The notes below the pieces were generated by a model that saw only the letters and a program-made list of their open reading frames with translations, was not told the origin of the DNA and ran no database searches. A program made the position numbers and the translations under genes. From Microbacterium hydrocarbonoxydans (GTDB taxonomy: Bacteria > Actinomycetota > Actinomycetes > Actinomycetales > Microbacteriaceae): a stretch of DNA of 64,000 nucleotides. The stretch is taken from positions 434,001 to 498,000 of the forward strand of contig NZ_JYJB01000008.1 of NCBI RefSeq assembly GCF_000956475.1. Reading direction: 5' to 3'. This document shows, one piece after another, positions 40,698 through 51,021 of this stretch (the stretch's first letter is position 1; every line of letters starts with the position of its first letter).

Positions 40698-41522
40698 TCA
40701 GCTCCTCGCCGCGAAGCGCACCCTGGTCTCAGCATCCGCGGTGTAGACCACGAGCTGCACGTCTGTCTGGTCCGAAGGGCGCATCTGGTGGTGCTCGAAC
40801 ACCAGCCTTCCGAGGGTCGGATGCTGGAACACCCGCTCGCGCGACTCGAATCCGCCGACGCCGTGGCTCTCCCAGCGCTCGCGGAACTCGGCGCTCGCGT
40901 CCATCAGCCGCCCGATGAGGTCGCGATAGCGCGTGTCCCCGAGGCGGGGCCCCGCCTCGGCGCGAAACTCGGCGAGGAATCGTCGGCTGGTGTCGTCCCA
41001 GTCGTCGAGCAGCGATCGCACAGCCGGGTCGGTGAAGATCAGCCAGAGCAGGTTGCGGTCCTCGGGCGCGGTATGTGCGACGTTCGGATACAGCGCCTCG
41101 TATGCCGGGTTCCACGCCGCGATGCCCCAGTCCGGAGCCAAGGCATAGGCCGGATGCTCGTCGAGCGCGTCGAGGAACCTCTGCACATGCGCGGGGGCGG
41201 CCGCGACGGCTGACACCGACCCCGGGCGCGCGGGCGCGAATCCCGCCAGGGTGAGCACATAGTCGTGTTCGGCCATGGTCAGGTGCAGCGCGGTCGCGAC
41301 GGCATCCAGCACCTGCCTCGACGGGTTGATGTCGCGCCCCTGCTCGAGCCAGGTGTACCACGTGACGCTCACGCCGGAGAGGAACGAGATCTCCTCGCGC
41401 CGAAGACCGACGGTGCGTGCGCGGCCGGCCGGCGGCAGACCGTACTCCGCGCGGTCGAGCTTCTCCCGCCGGGCTCGCAGAAAGCTCCCGAGCTCCTTGC
41501 GCTGCTGTTCGTCCGTCGCCAC
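40698..41522 (-). CDS. XRE-family regulator with MmyB-like ligand domain
   Basis: The 274-residue regulator begins with a Cro/C1 helix-turn-helix (LGSFLRARREKLDRAEYGLP, then LRREEISFLSGVSVTWYTWLEQGRDI). The C-terminal half is a PAS-like MmyB ligand-binding domain (YALAPDWGIAAWNPAYEALYP, FQHPTLGRLVFEHHQM). It is divergent from ilvD with a 76-base gap. In other bacteria such regulators control an adjacent oxidoreductase or autoregulate. Confidence 0.88.
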   Translation of the reverse strand: MATDEQQRKELGSFLRARREKLDRAEYGLPPAGRARTVGLRREEISFLSGVSVTWYTWLEQGRDINPSRQVLDAVATALHLTMAEHDYVLTLAGFAPARPGSVSAVAAAPAHVQRFLDALDEHPAYALAPDWGIAAWNPAYEALYPNVAHTAPEDRNLLWLIFTDPAVRSLLDDWDDTSRRFLAEFRAEAGPRLGDTRYRDLIGRLMDASAEFRERWESHGVGGFESRERVFQHPTLGRLVFEHHQMRPSDQTDVQLVVYTADAETRVRFAARS

Positions 41523-41532
41523 ATCACAAACC

Positions 41533-41552
41533 TAGTGCTCCCACTACTAGTA
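41533..41552. promoter_or_regulatory. putative operator between the MmyB-like regulator and ilvD
   Basis: TAGTG-CTCC-CACTA (41533-41546) overlaps the palindrome TACTAGTA (41545-41552). In an otherwise GC-rich stretch these AT-containing dyads are a likely regulator site. Confidence 0.4.
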
Positions 41553-41598
41553 TCAGCGCCGTCTTCCCGGCACGCCGACGACCAGGCAGGGTGGAAGA

Positions 41599-43503
41599 AT
41601 GCCCACCCCTCTTCGCTCCCGCACCGTCACGCACGGCCGCAACGCCGCCGGCGCCCGCGCCCTGTTCCGCGCCGCCGGCGTGAACGCCGCCGACTTCGGC
41701 AAGCCGATGATCGCCGTCGCGAACAGCTTCACGGAGTTCGTTCCCGGCCACACGCACCTGCAGCCCGTCGGCCGCATCGTCTCCGAGGCGATCTCCGCCG
41801 CAGGCGGCATCCCCCGCGAGTTCAACACGATCGCGGTCGACGACGGCATCGCGATGGGTCATGGCGGGATGCTGTACTCGCTGCCGTCGCGCGACCTGAT
41901 CGCAGACTCGGTCGAGTACATGGTCAACGCGCACCAGGCCGACGCCCTCGTGTGCATCTCGAACTGCGACAAGATCACTCCCGGGATGCTCATGGCCGCT
42001 CTGCGCCTGAACATCCCCACGGTCTTCGTCTCGGGCGGGCCGATGGAGTCGGGACGCGCCACGCTCGTCGACGGCTCCGTGCGCACCCTCGACCTGGTCG
42101 ACGCGATCTCCGAGGCGGCGAACGACACGGTGTCGGATGCCGACATCCAGCGCATCGAGGAGAACGCCTGCCCGACCTGCGGCTCGTGCTCGGGGATGTT
42201 CACCGCGAACTCGATGAACTGCCTGGTCGAGGCGCTGGGGCTCGCCCTCCCTGGCAACGGCTCGGTGCTCGCCACCCACACCGCTCGCCGCGCGCTCTAC
42301 GAGCGGGCCGGCGAGGTCGCCGTGCAGATCACGAAGGCGTTCTACGACGACGATGACGCCTCGGTGCTCCCCCGCGCGGTCGCGAGCCCCGCGGCCTTCG
42401 CGAACGCCATGGCACTCGACATCGCGATGGGCGGCTCGACCAACACGATCCTGCACCTGCTCGCCGCAGCTCATGAGGCCGGCATCGACTTCGGCCTCGA
42501 CGAGATCGACGCGATCTCGCGCCGAGTGCCGTGCCTGGCCAAGATCGCGCCGAACCCCGCCTACGGCCGCATGTACTACATGGAGGACGTGCACCGCGCT
42601 GGCGGCATCCCCGCCATCCTCGGCGAGCTGCACCGCGCAGGACTCCTGAACGACGATGTCTCCTCGATCCACTCCGAGTCTCTCTCGGCGTGGCTGGCCG
42701 AGTGGGACATCCGCGGCGGCGCAGCATCCGACACCGCTCAGGACCTCTGGTACGCCGCACCCGGAGGCGTGCGCTCGTCGAGCGCCTTCTCGCAGTCCGA
42801 GCGCTGGGCGGCGCTCGACACGGATGCCGAGGGCGGATGCATCCGCGACGCCGCGCACGCCTATTCGGCCGACGGCGGCCTCGCGGTGCTCCGCGGCAAC
42901 ATCGCGGTCGACGGCGCGGTCGTCAAGACCGCCGGCGTCGACCCCTCGATCCTCGTGTTCTCGGGCCCGGCGGTGGTGTGCGAATCGCAGGAGGAGGCCG
43001 TTGCGAAGATCCTCGGCAAGAAGGTGCAGCCGGGTGATGTGGTCGTGATCCGATACGAGGGTCCCAAGGGCGGACCGGGGATGCAGGAGATGCTGCATCC
43101 GACCTCGTTCCTCAAGGGACGCGGTCTCGGAAAGGTCTGTGCGCTCATCACCGACGGCCGCTTCTCGGGCGGCACATCGGGCCTGTCGATCGGTCACGTG
43201 TCGCCGGAGGCGGCGAGCGGCGGCGTGATCGCCCTGGTCGAAGACGGCGACATCATCGACATCGACATCCCGACCCGCGGACTCAGCCTGCGCGTCGACG
43301 AGTCGGTGCTCGAGGAGCGCCGTGCGCGTCTGCTGGAGAACGGCGGCTACCGTCCGGTCGACCGGCAGCGACCCGTCTCCCTCGCGCTGCGCGCCTACGC
43401 GGCCATGGCCACGTCGGCCGACCGCGGTGCGGTTCGTGACGTCGAGGCGGTCGAGCGCGCGATGCGCGAGCAGGAGCTCCGGGGAGCCGGCGCACTCGTC
43501 TGA
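41599..43503 (+). CDS. ilvD: dihydroxy-acid dehydratase
   Basis: The 634-residue Fe-S enzyme makes 2-keto acids in Ile/Val synthesis. Cluster cysteines are in [11 protein letters not shown] and [30 protein letters not shown] and [19 protein letters not shown] are C-terminal signatures. The N-terminus [25 protein letters not shown] is of the long E. coli type. The gene stands alone, away from other ilv genes. Confidence 0.95.
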   Translation: MPTPLRSRTVTHGRNAAGARALFRAAGVNAADFGKPMIAVANSFTEFVPGHTHLQPVGRIVSEAISAAGGIPREFNTIAVDDGIAMGHGGMLYSLPSRDLIADSVEYMVNAHQADALVCISNCDKITPGMLMAALRLNIPTVFVSGGPMESGRATLVDGSVRTLDLVDAISEAANDTVSDADIQRIEENACPTCGSCSGMFTANSMNCLVEALGLALPGNGSVLATHTARRALYERAGEVAVQITKAFYDDDDASVLPRAVASPAAFANAMALDIAMGGSTNTILHLLAAAHEAGIDFGLDEIDAISRRVPCLAKIAPNPAYGRMYYMEDVHRAGGIPAILGELHRAGLLNDDVSSIHSESLSAWLAEWDIRGGAASDTAQDLWYAAPGGVRSSSAFSQSERWAALDTDAEGGCIRDAAHAYSADGGLAVLRGNIAVDGAVVKTAGVDPSILVFSGPAVVCESQEEAVAKILGKKVQPGDVVVIRYEGPKGGPGMQEMLHPTSFLKGRGLGKVCALITDGRFSGGTSGLSIGHVSPEAASGGVIALVEDGDIIDIDIPTRGLSLRVDESVLEERRARLLENGGYRPVDRQRPVSLALRAYAAMATSADRGAVRDVEAVERAMREQELRGAGALV

Positions 43504-43614
43504 TCGGCGGCCCGGGGGTGCGCACTGTGGTCGCCTTTCAGCGATGAGGCGACCTCGACGCGCACCTCGGGACGACGGTATGACGCTCGCCATGGGTCGA
43601 GTGCGGGGCTCTGC

Positions 43615-43694
43615 GTTTCGTCTCGCTTCGCCCGCTCGACGACCCGCGGGGGAGCCGGTCGTTGAGCGAGGGAGCCAAGCGGTCGAGACGAAAC
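43615..43694. repeat. 80-base palindromic repeat, copy B (likely bidirectional terminator)
   Basis: GTTTCGTCTCG at 43615-43625 is the exact reverse complement of CGAGACGAAAC at 43684-43694; inner arms ACGACC (43639-43644) and GGTCGT (43657-43662) extend the dyad. It lies between the convergent ends of ilvD and the LacI gene. It shares words with copies at 30487-30586 and 60304-60385. Confidence 0.75.
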
Positions 43695-43697
43695 ACC

Positions 43698-44708
43698 TCA
43701 GGCGCCGCGGACGATCAGCCGCATCGGGAGCACCACGTTCTCGAACGCGCGACCGCGGTCGCCGAGCCGGGCGACGGCCAGCCGTGCGGCCTGCCGTCCG
43801 AGCGCCTCGACGTCTCCCGTGACGACGGTGATGCCCAGCACCTGGGCCCACTCGGGATCGTCGAATCCGAGTACCGCGGGGCGCTCTCCCGCTCTCTCGG
43901 CGAGTTCTTCCATCACGCCGAGCAGGATGCGGTTGTTCCCCGCGACGATCGCGGTGGGCGGCTGAGCGAGCGACAGCAGTTCGCGCACGCGAGCACGCGA
44001 TGAGACGACATCGTGCGCGTCGGTGCGCAGGAGGTCACGCCAGTTCGCGCCCGAGGGATCGAGCACATCGCCCATTCCGGCCATGCGCTCGCGGAAGGTC
44101 GGCAGCCACGCGTAGTCGCCGATGAACGCGATGCGGTGATGCCCTGCGTCGATGAGGTGGCGAGCCGCGAGGCGTCCGCCGTCGCGGTTGTCGAACACGA
44201 CCGAGTCGGCGTCGAGGTCGTCGGCCGGTCGGTCGACGAAGACGACGGGGATGCCGCGGGCCTGCAGCGCGGCATAGTCCCCGTGATCGAGAGTCGCCGA
44301 CACCGTGATGACCGCCTTGGTCTGGCGATCAGCGAGGTCGAGGGCCACACGGTGCTCCTGCTCGGGGGACTCGCGGGAGTTCGTGACGGACAGATGCATG
44401 CCGTGCGTGCGGATCTCGTCTTCGATGCCCTGAGCGAGCGCCGAGTAGAACGGGTTGGTGAAGTCGCCGGTGATGAGGCCGATCGAATCGGCCAGACGCC
44501 CCGAGGCGAGAAGGCTGGCCGCTGAGTTGCGCTGATAGTCGAGCTCTCTCGCCGCCTCGAGCACCACGGCGAGGGTCTTCTCGCTCACGTACGACTCGCC
44601 GCCGAGTGCGCGCGATGCCGTCTTGAGGCTGACTCCGGCGCGCGCGGCAACCTGGGCGAGCGTCGGGCGCGGCGGAGTCGCGGGTGGCACGGCATCCGGT
44701 CTCGTCAT
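43698..44708 (-). CDS. LacI family transcriptional regulator
   Basis: The 336-residue protein has the LacI helix-turn-helix PTLAQVAARAGVSLKTASRALGGESYVSEKT and a periplasmic-binding-like sugar domain (GLITGDFTNPFYSALAQGIEDEI ... FIGDYAWLPTFRERMAGM). The start at 44708 follows GGGGGA. It is divergent from the GH92 gene, with a LacI-type palindrome in between, so it probably represses that gene and senses a mannose-like sugar. Confidence 0.9.
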   Translation of the reverse strand: MTRPDAVPPATPPRPTLAQVAARAGVSLKTASRALGGESYVSEKTLAVVLEAARELDYQRNSAASLLASGRLADSIGLITGDFTNPFYSALAQGIEDEIRTHGMHLSVTNSRESPEQEHRVALDLADRQTKAVITVSATLDHGDYAALQARGIPVVFVDRPADDLDADSVVFDNRDGGRLAARHLIDAGHHRIAFIGDYAWLPTFRERMAGMGDVLDPSGANWRDLLRTDAHDVVSSRARVRELLSLAQPPTAIVAGNNRILLGVMEELAERAGERPAVLGFDDPEWAQVLGITVVTGDVEALGRQAARLAVARLGDRGRAFENVVLPMRLIVRGA

Positions 44709-44810
44709 GGTTCCCCCTGTGGACGGTCGGCGGGGCATCCCCATTATCGCGGTGCCGTGACCTGAACGTGGTCTTCCGCGCACAGCATCCGCTGTGATAG
44801 CGTCCCCCAT

Positions 44811-44826
44811 ATGACAGCGCTGTCAT
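44811..44826. promoter_or_regulatory. LacI-family operator upstream of the GH92 gene
   Basis: ATGACAGCGCTGTCAT, a perfect 16-bp palindrome with the central CG typical of LacI operators. It overlaps the presumed transcription start, downstream of a TGTGATAGC -10-like stretch (44794-44802). Confidence 0.75.
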
Positions 44827-44896
44827 GACGGACAGCGCGGCGGCACCGCACGAGAAGCCGCAGACGACACACCGCAGTGGAGTTCAAGGAGCAACC

Positions 44897-47800
44897 ATGA
44901 CCGTTCCCTTCCCGAGGAACGCACGACCCGGCCGCGGCTGGGCGGCCGCAGGCATCGCCCTGACCGTGACCCTCGCCGCGCTCACGCCGGTGCAGGCCAC
45001 GGCGGCGCAGGCGACGGCGTTCCGGTCGTCGTTCGAGACGACGGATGCCGTGCCGACCCTGGTCGGCACGGGCGCACCCGTGAACGTCACGGGCGACCGG
45101 TACACCCCAGGCAGCGTCCTCGGGCAGATCGCGGCGGTGACGGCATCCGCCGAGAACGGGCCGAACGAAGGCGCGGCGAAGGTCGCCGACGGCGACGCCG
45201 GCACCAAGTGGCTGGCGTTCCAGAACACCGGCTGGGTGCAGTACCAGCTGACGTCGCCGCAGCCCATGGTGCGCTACACGCTGACGTCCGGCGGTGACGC
45301 CCCCGAGCGCGACCCCAAGGACTTCCGCGTGCTCGGCTCGAACAACGGCACCGACTGGACCACGGTCGACCAGCGCACCGGCGAGCTCTTCAGCGGTCGG
45401 GGTGAGACCCGCAGCTTCACCCTCGCGACCCCGAGCCCGGCGTTCACGTACTACCGCCTCGAGGTGCAGGCCGTCCGCGACCCGAGCAAGAACATCCTGC
45501 AGCTCGCGGGGTGGGAGCCGATCGCGGTCGACGGCGCCACTCCGCCGCCGGGCGATCTCTTCCTCGCGACCGGATCGGGGCCCGCCAGCTCCCACACCGC
45601 CAAGACCGGCGTCGGCTTCACCGGCGTGAAGGCCCTGCAGTACTCAGGACGAAACCTCGCCGAGGGGCCGGCGTCATCGACCACCACGCTCTACAGCGAT
45701 CTGGGCATCGACGTCGAGGACGACACGGCGCTCTCCTACGCCGTCTTCCCCGTGCTCGACGGCGAGCAGACGTACGCGGCGACCTTCGTCTCAGTCGACC
45801 TGCGCTTCACCGACGGCACGACCCTGTCGACGAGCGGCGCGGTCGACTCCTACGGCTACCCCGCGAACGCCCGTGCCAAGGGCCAGTCGAACAGCCTCTG
45901 GCCCGACCAGTGGAACAAGGTGACGGTCGACCTCGGCCAGTTCGCCGGACGCACCGTCGACGACATCCTGTTCACCTACGACCACCCCGGCGCCGACGTG
46001 CACGCGGTCGAGACGCCCACCGCGGCGACATCTTTCACCGGCTGGATCGACGACATCACGATCGCCGAGGTCCCCGCACGCGACACCTCTGCGGGCCTCG
46101 TCTCGTACGTCGACACGCGGCGCGGCAGCAACTCGACCGGCGGCTTCTCGCGCGGCAACAACTTCCCTGCGACCGCGTGGCCGAACGGCTTCAACTTCAT
46201 CACCCCGATGACGAACGCCGACAACGCGGGCACGCTGTACCAGTACCAGCGTGCGAATGACGCGCAGAACCGGCCCGCGCTCAACGGCATCGGCATCTCG
46301 CACGAGCCCAGCATCTGGATGGGCGACCGCAACTCCTTCGCGGTGATGCCGGCCGCGAACGGCAATCCCACGTCGTCGCTCAACGACCGCAAGCTCACGT
46401 TCACGCACGACCACGAGACCGCGCGCCCCGACATCTACAGCGTCGACTTCGACAACGGCATCCAGACCGATGTCACCGCCACCGACCACGGGGCGATCTA
46501 CCGCTTCGAGTTCACGGGAGATGCGAGCTCTGTCGTGATCGACCAGCTCGTGAACTCGTCCAAGCTCGCGGTGAACGGCGACACGGTCAGCGGCTGGGTC
46601 GACGGCGGCTCGGGATGGCCGGGGCGGACCCGCATGTTCGTGTACGGCACGTTCGACCGTCAGCCGACGGCATCCGGAGCCACGACCACGGGCGACCGGA
46701 ATGGCACCGCCCGCTACGCGGCCTTCGACACGACCACTGACCGCACGGTCGAGCTGCGGGTGTCGACCTCGTTCATCTCGCAGGATCAGGCGCGGCACAA
46801 CTACGACCTCGAGCTCGTCGGCGTCTCGTTCGAGCAGGCGCACTCCGCGGTGCAGAAGGCGTGGAACGACCGCCTCGGCGTCGTGCACGACGTCAAGGGC
46901 GCGACGGATGCTCAGCTCGTGAACCTGTACTCGAGCCTGTACCGGCTCAACCTCTACCCGAACTCGCAGTTCGAGAACACGGGCACGGCTGCAGACCCTG
47001 TCTACAAGTACGCGAGCCCGGTCTCGCCGACCAGCGGCTCGGCGACCGACACCCAGACGAACGCCAAGATCGTCGACGGCAAGATCTACGTCAACAACGG
47101 TTTCTGGGATACGTACCGCACGGCCTGGCCGCTGTACTCGCTGCTGTACCCCGACGTGACCGAAGAGCTCGTGGACGGGTTCGTGCAGCAGTTCCGCGAC
47201 GGCGGCTGGGTCGCCCGGTGGTCCTCGCCCGGATACGCCGATCTGATGACCGGCACGAGCTCCGACGTCGCGTTCGCCGAGGCGTACCTCGCGGGCGCGC
47301 TCGACACCGGCACGGCCCTCGAGGCGTACGACGCCGCCGTGAAGAACGCCACGGTGCGGCCTCCCTCGAACGACGTCGGGCGCAAGGGCATCGCCCAGTC
47401 GATCTTCCTCGGCTACACCGAGGCCACGACGCATGAGAGCGCCTCGTGGGGCCTCGAAGGCTTCATCAACGACTTCGGGATCGCCGAGATGGCCAAGGCC
47501 CTCGCCGAAGATCCGAAGACCCCGGCATCACGCGTCGAGCAGCTGAAGGAGGAGGCGACCTACTTCGAGGCGCGCGCCCAGCACTACGTCGAGATGTTCA
47601 ACCCCGAGGCGGGCACGTTCACCTCGCGCAACGCCGACGGCAGCTGGACGACCGGCGCCGACTTCGACAAGAAGGCCTGGGGCGGCGCGTTCACCGAGGC
47701 CAGCGCCTGGACCTTCGGGTACCACGCTCCGCACGACGTCGACGGTCTCGCCGCGCTCTACGGCGGCCGTCAGGGTCTGCTCGACAACATGCACGCCTTC

Positions 47801-50800
47801 CTCACGACGCGTGAGAAGGCCGACTACTCGGGCATCCACGAGGCGCGCGAGGCGCGCGACGTGCGGCTCGGGATGCTGGGCATGTCGAACCAGATCTCGC
47901 ACCACATCCCCTACGTGCTCGCCGAGGCGGGCGACCCGTCAGGGGCGCAGAAGCTGATCCGCGACATCCAGGATCGCCTCTTCGTGGGCTCCGACATCGG
48001 CCAGGGCTACCCGGGCGATGAGGACAACGGCGAATTCTCGGCCTGGTACGTCTTCTCGGGACTGGGCTTCTATCCGATGGAGGTCGGCTCGGGGAACTAC
48101 ACGGTCGGCACCCCGCTGTTCGACAGCGCGACGCTCTCGATCGGTGACACCGACCTCGTGATCAACGCCCCCGGTGCCTCCGAGGGCGAGGACTACGTCG
48201 CCGGCGTCAGCATCAACGGCCAGCCGATCACCGAGACCACCTTCGACGGCGATCTCGTCCGCTCCGGCGGCACGCTCGACTTCACGATGAGCGCGACTGC
48301 GTCGACGTGGGGCGCGAAGGACCTGAACGAGCAGCTCGAGGCGCCGAAGGCGCTGGTGGATGCGACCAAGGCGGGCTATGGCACGACCGCGGCATCCGAT
48401 GGCACACCGGTCGGAGCGCTCGTCGACGACACCATGAACTCGACGGTGACGTTCTCGGGCAAGAGCGCAGAGCTCACCTGGACCTCGCAGTCCGGTCCGG
48501 TCGCGGTCAGCCAGTACACGCTGACGGATGCCGCGAAGAGCGCGGCACCTGCGAGCTGGACGCTGTCGGGCTCCACCGACGGTACGACCTGGACGGAGCT
48601 CGACTCTCGCGCAGATCAGGCGTTCGCGTGGGATTCGCAGACAAGGCCGTTCACCCCGGCGCGCACGGGCGGATTCACCAGCTACCGGCTGTCGCTCTCG
48701 ACAGGCGGCGACGCGCTCGCGCTCGCCGAGATCGAGCTGTTCGCGACGTCCGCCGGTTCCGGTGCGCTCTCGGTCTCGGCCGCGGCCCCGCAGCGGGTGG
48801 CCGTGGGCACGTCGTTCACGGGCGGGCTCGCGACGATCATCGGTCAGGAAGCGGATGCCGCCGGCTACGCCGTCACGGTCGACTACGGTGACGGCTCGCC
48901 CGTCGCCGACGCGACGCTGACCCGGGACGCGCTCGGCGGCTGGAAGGTGAGCGCTCCGCACACCTTCGCGGCACCCGGCACCTACACCGCGACGATCGTG
49001 GCGGCCGACTCGACGGGTGAGACGGCATCCGCTGCGGCATCCGTCGTCGTCTACCGCGACGAGACCCTCGTCGGGAGCTTCAACGCGGTCTGCATCGGCG
49101 ACCTCGGCGTCACGGCCGCGAACTGCGACGACCAGGGCTACGGGTACTTCCGCGACAAGCTGGCAGCCGACGGGTTCGTGCAGGGTCAGACCCTGACCAT
49201 CCCCGGCACTTCGCTCACCTACGACCTGCCCGCCGTCGCACCCGGTGCGCCCGACAACATCACGGGTGAGGGTCAGACCGTGAAGATCGATCTCGGCGAG
49301 GGCGCGACGCAGATCGCGTTCGTCGGCACGGCGACCGAGAAGGCCCGTCAGCCCGAGGCGGTGCTGCACTTCACCGACGGAAGCACGCAGACGGTGCAGA
49401 TCTCCTTCGGAGACTGGGTCGGAGCATCCGGGAGCCCGGCGTTCGGCAACACCGTGCTCGCGGTGTCCGAGGGGCGTCTGTCCGGCACCGCCGCGGAATC
49501 CAGCGTGAAGAACACGGCGATCTACGCGACCGCGCCGATCACGCTCGATCTCGACGGTGACGGCGCCCCCAAGGTCGTCGAGTCGCTGACCATGCCGAAG
49601 GAGGCCGGAACCCTGCGCGACGGACGCGTGCACGTGTTCGCGATCGCTTCCGACGGTGACCGCACCGCCGTCGCGCCGCTCACCGTGACGGCGCAGGCGG
49701 TGTCCGACCAGATCGCCGGCAGCGAGTTCGATGCCGCACTGGCCACGGTCTCCGGCGGAGCGGGCGAGGTCTCCGCGATCGTCAACTGGGGCGACGGCAG
49801 CCCGGTCTCGGCGGTGGATGCCGCAGAGGGTGCGGTCTCGGGATCTCACACCTATGCGACGGCCGGCACCTACACGGTGTCGATCACGGCCGACGACGGC
49901 GTGAAGTCCGCTGACGCGTCGCTGCAGATCGTCGTCACCGAGCCCGAGCCGGTCTACGACCCGGTGATCACTGTCGACGCGGGCACGGTCGAGCCGGGCG
50001 ACACCGTGCATGTGTCGGGCACCGGATTCGCCCCCGGCGAGAGCGTCTCGATCCGCATCGACGACGAGCAGCCGGTGATCGTGAAGGCACTCGATGACGG
50101 CACCGTGAGCGCGGACGTCGTGGTTCCTGCGGATGCCGTGGACGGCGTGCATCCGGTGATCGCCCTCGGCACCGAATCGAACATCGAGGCGCGCGCGGAG
50201 GTGCAGGTGGAGACGCCGAAGCCGGCCGAGAAGACCACGGTGTCGCTGTCGACCACCGCTGCCGACCCTGTGGCCGGCGAGTCGATCCCGCTCACCGCGA
50301 CGGTGTCGCCGGCAGACGCGGCCGGGCAGGTGGAGTTCCTCGAGGGTGACACCGTGGTCGGCTCGGCGACGGTGACCGCGGGCAGCGCGACCGCCGACGT
50401 GGTCGTCGCGAGGCCTGGGACGCATCACTACGTCGCACGGTTCACTCCGGCCGACCCCGAGGCGTACCTCGGGTCGACCTCGCAGACGCTGAAGGTCAAG
50501 GTGCGCAACGTTCCCCCGGGCCACAGCGAGATCGTGCCCGGAAAGCCGAGCGTGGTGCAGGGCGCGCCGTTCGACCTGATCGGCCGCGGCTTCGATCCGG
50601 GCGAGAAGGTCTCGATCGTGCTGCACTCCGACCCCGTGCACCTCGCCGATGCGGTCGCCGACGAGAACGGCGGGTTCCGCATCACGGTGACGATCCCGGC
50701 GAACGCTCCGGCCGGTGCGCACACGCTGATCGCGACGGGCGCCGACAGCGGCCTGACCGCCGAGAGCGCGCTGCAGGTGACTGCTGCGGCCGCCACCGGG

Positions 50801-50911
50801 AGCGGGCTGGCGGTGACAGGAGGTGCCGTGCCGTACGTCCTGATCGGAGTGATGATGGTGCTGCTCGCGGCGGGAGGCGTGCTCGTGATGCGTCGTCGTC
50901 GCCAGTCTTGA
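44897..50911 (+). CDS. GH92 family alpha-mannosidase, multidomain and surface-anchored
   Basis: A 2004-residue exported glycosidase. A signal peptide ends near VQATAAQ. An F5/8-type carbohydrate-binding domain covers about 50-190. The GH92 catalytic region at about 405-1120 includes YVDTRRGSNSTGGFSRGNNFPATAWPNGF, THESASWGLEGFINDFGIAEMAKAL and GDEDNGEFSAWYVFSGLGFYPM. A second F5/8-like domain (about 1130-1280), PKD-like modules and Ig-like modules follow. LAVTG at 1971-1975, a hydrophobic helix and RRRRQS end the protein, a class E sortase signal. It should release mannose from yeast or plant glycans. The ATG at 44897 follows AAGGAG; an earlier ATG at 44825 lies inside the operator. Confidence 0.9.
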   Translation: MTVPFPRNARPGRGWAAAGIALTVTLAALTPVQATAAQATAFRSSFETTDAVPTLVGTGAPVNVTGDRYTPGSVLGQIAAVTASAENGPNEGAAKVADGDAGTKWLAFQNTGWVQYQLTSPQPMVRYTLTSGGDAPERDPKDFRVLGSNNGTDWTTVDQRTGELFSGRGETRSFTLATPSPAFTYYRLEVQAVRDPSKNILQLAGWEPIAVDGATPPPGDLFLATGSGPASSHTAKTGVGFTGVKALQYSGRNLAEGPASSTTTLYSDLGIDVEDDTALSYAVFPVLDGEQTYAATFVSVDLRFTDGTTLSTSGAVDSYGYPANARAKGQSNSLWPDQWNKVTVDLGQFAGRTVDDILFTYDHPGADVHAVETPTAATSFTGWIDDITIAEVPARDTSAGLVSYVDTRRGSNSTGGFSRGNNFPATAWPNGFNFITPMTNADNAGTLYQYQRANDAQNRPALNGIGISHEPSIWMGDRNSFAVMPAANGNPTSSLNDRKLTFTHDHETARPDIYSVDFDNGIQTDVTATDHGAIYRFEFTGDASSVVIDQLVNSSKLAVNGDTVSGWVDGGSGWPGRTRMFVYGTFDRQPTASGATTTGDRNGTARYAAFDTTTDRTVELRVSTSFISQDQARHNYDLELVGVSFEQAHSAVQKAWNDRLGVVHDVKGATDAQLVNLYSSLYRLNLYPNSQFENTGTAADPVYKYASPVSPTSGSATDTQTNAKIVDGKIYVNNGFWDTYRTAWPLYSLLYPDVTEELVDGFVQQFRDGGWVARWSSPGYADLMTGTSSDVAFAEAYLAGALDTGTALEAYDAAVKNATVRPPSNDVGRKGIAQSIFLGYTEATTHESASWGLEGFINDFGIAEMAKALAEDPKTPASRVEQLKEEATYFEARAQHYVEMFNPEAGTFTSRNADGSWTTGADFDKKAWGGAFTEASAWTFGYHAPHDVDGLAALYGGRQGLLDNMHAFLTTREKADYSGIHEAREARDVRLGMLGMSNQISHHIPYVLAEAGDPSGAQKLIRDIQDRLFVGSDIGQGYPGDEDNGEFSAWYVFSGLGFYPMEVGSGNYTVGTPLFDSATLSIGDTDLVINAPGASEGEDYVAGVSINGQPITETTFDGDLVRSGGTLDFTMSATASTWGAKDLNEQLEAPKALVDATKAGYGTTAASDGTPVGALVDDTMNSTVTFSGKSAELTWTSQSGPVAVSQYTLTDAAKSAAPASWTLSGSTDGTTWTELDSRADQAFAWDSQTRPFTPARTGGFTSYRLSLSTGGDALALAEIELFATSAGSGALSVSAAAPQRVAVGTSFTGGLATIIGQEADAAGYAVTVDYGDGSPVADATLTRDALGGWKVSAPHTFAAPGTYTATIVAADSTGETASAAASVVVYRDETLVGSFNAVCIGDLGVTAANCDDQGYGYFRDKLAADGFVQGQTLTIPGTSLTYDLPAVAPGAPDNITGEGQTVKIDLGEGATQIAFVGTATEKARQPEAVLHFTDGSTQTVQISFGDWVGASGSPAFGNTVLAVSEGRLSGTAAESSVKNTAIYATAPITLDLDGDGAPKVVESLTMPKEAGTLRDGRVHVFAIASDGDRTAVAPLTVTAQAVSDQIAGSEFDAALATVSGGAGEVSAIVNWGDGSPVSAVDAAEGAVSGSHTYATAGTYTVSITADDGVKSADASLQIVVTEPEPVYDPVITVDAGTVEPGDTVHVSGTGFAPGESVSIRIDDEQPVIVKALDDGTVSADVVVPADAVDGVHPVIALGTESNIEARAEVQVETPKPAEKTTVSLSTTAADPVAGESIPLTATVSPADAAGQVEFLEGDTVVGSATVTAGSATADVVVARPGTHHYVARFTPADPEAYLGSTSQTLKVKVRNVPPGHSEIVPGKPSVVQGAPFDLIGRGFDPGEKVSIVLHSDPVHLADAVADENGGFRITVTIPANAPAGAHTLIATGADSGLTAESALQVTAAAATGSGLAVTGGAVPYVLIGVMMVLLAAGGVLVMRRRRQS

Positions 50912-50928
50912 CGCTCCGCTCGCTATGA

Positions 50929-50966
50929 TCGACCGCCCCTCCCGGACACTCGGGAGGGGCGGTCGA
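50929..50966 (+). terminator. terminator after the GH92 gene
   Basis: TCGACCGCCCCTCCCG pairs with CGGGAGGGGCGGTCGA, a 16-bp stem around a six-base loop, followed by GTTC. Confidence 0.85.
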
Positions 50967-51021
50967 GTTCCTGGGCGCTGGGGTCTGCCGCCCGAGACCA
51001 GACGCTGACAGACTGGGCGAC

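Noticed and set aside
47939..50722. A 927-codon frame opposite the GH92 gene, and similar frames opposite DUF6049 (3107-5299), the amidase (24100-26442) and gyrB (28459-30615)
   Set aside because: Arg/His/Val-rich shadow translation with no domain, no ribosome binding site, and a clearly real gene on the other strand.
50908..50929. TTGACG ... TATGAT after the GH92 stop as a promoter
   Set aside because: The spacing is only 10 bases, and the TATGAT runs straight into a terminator stem.
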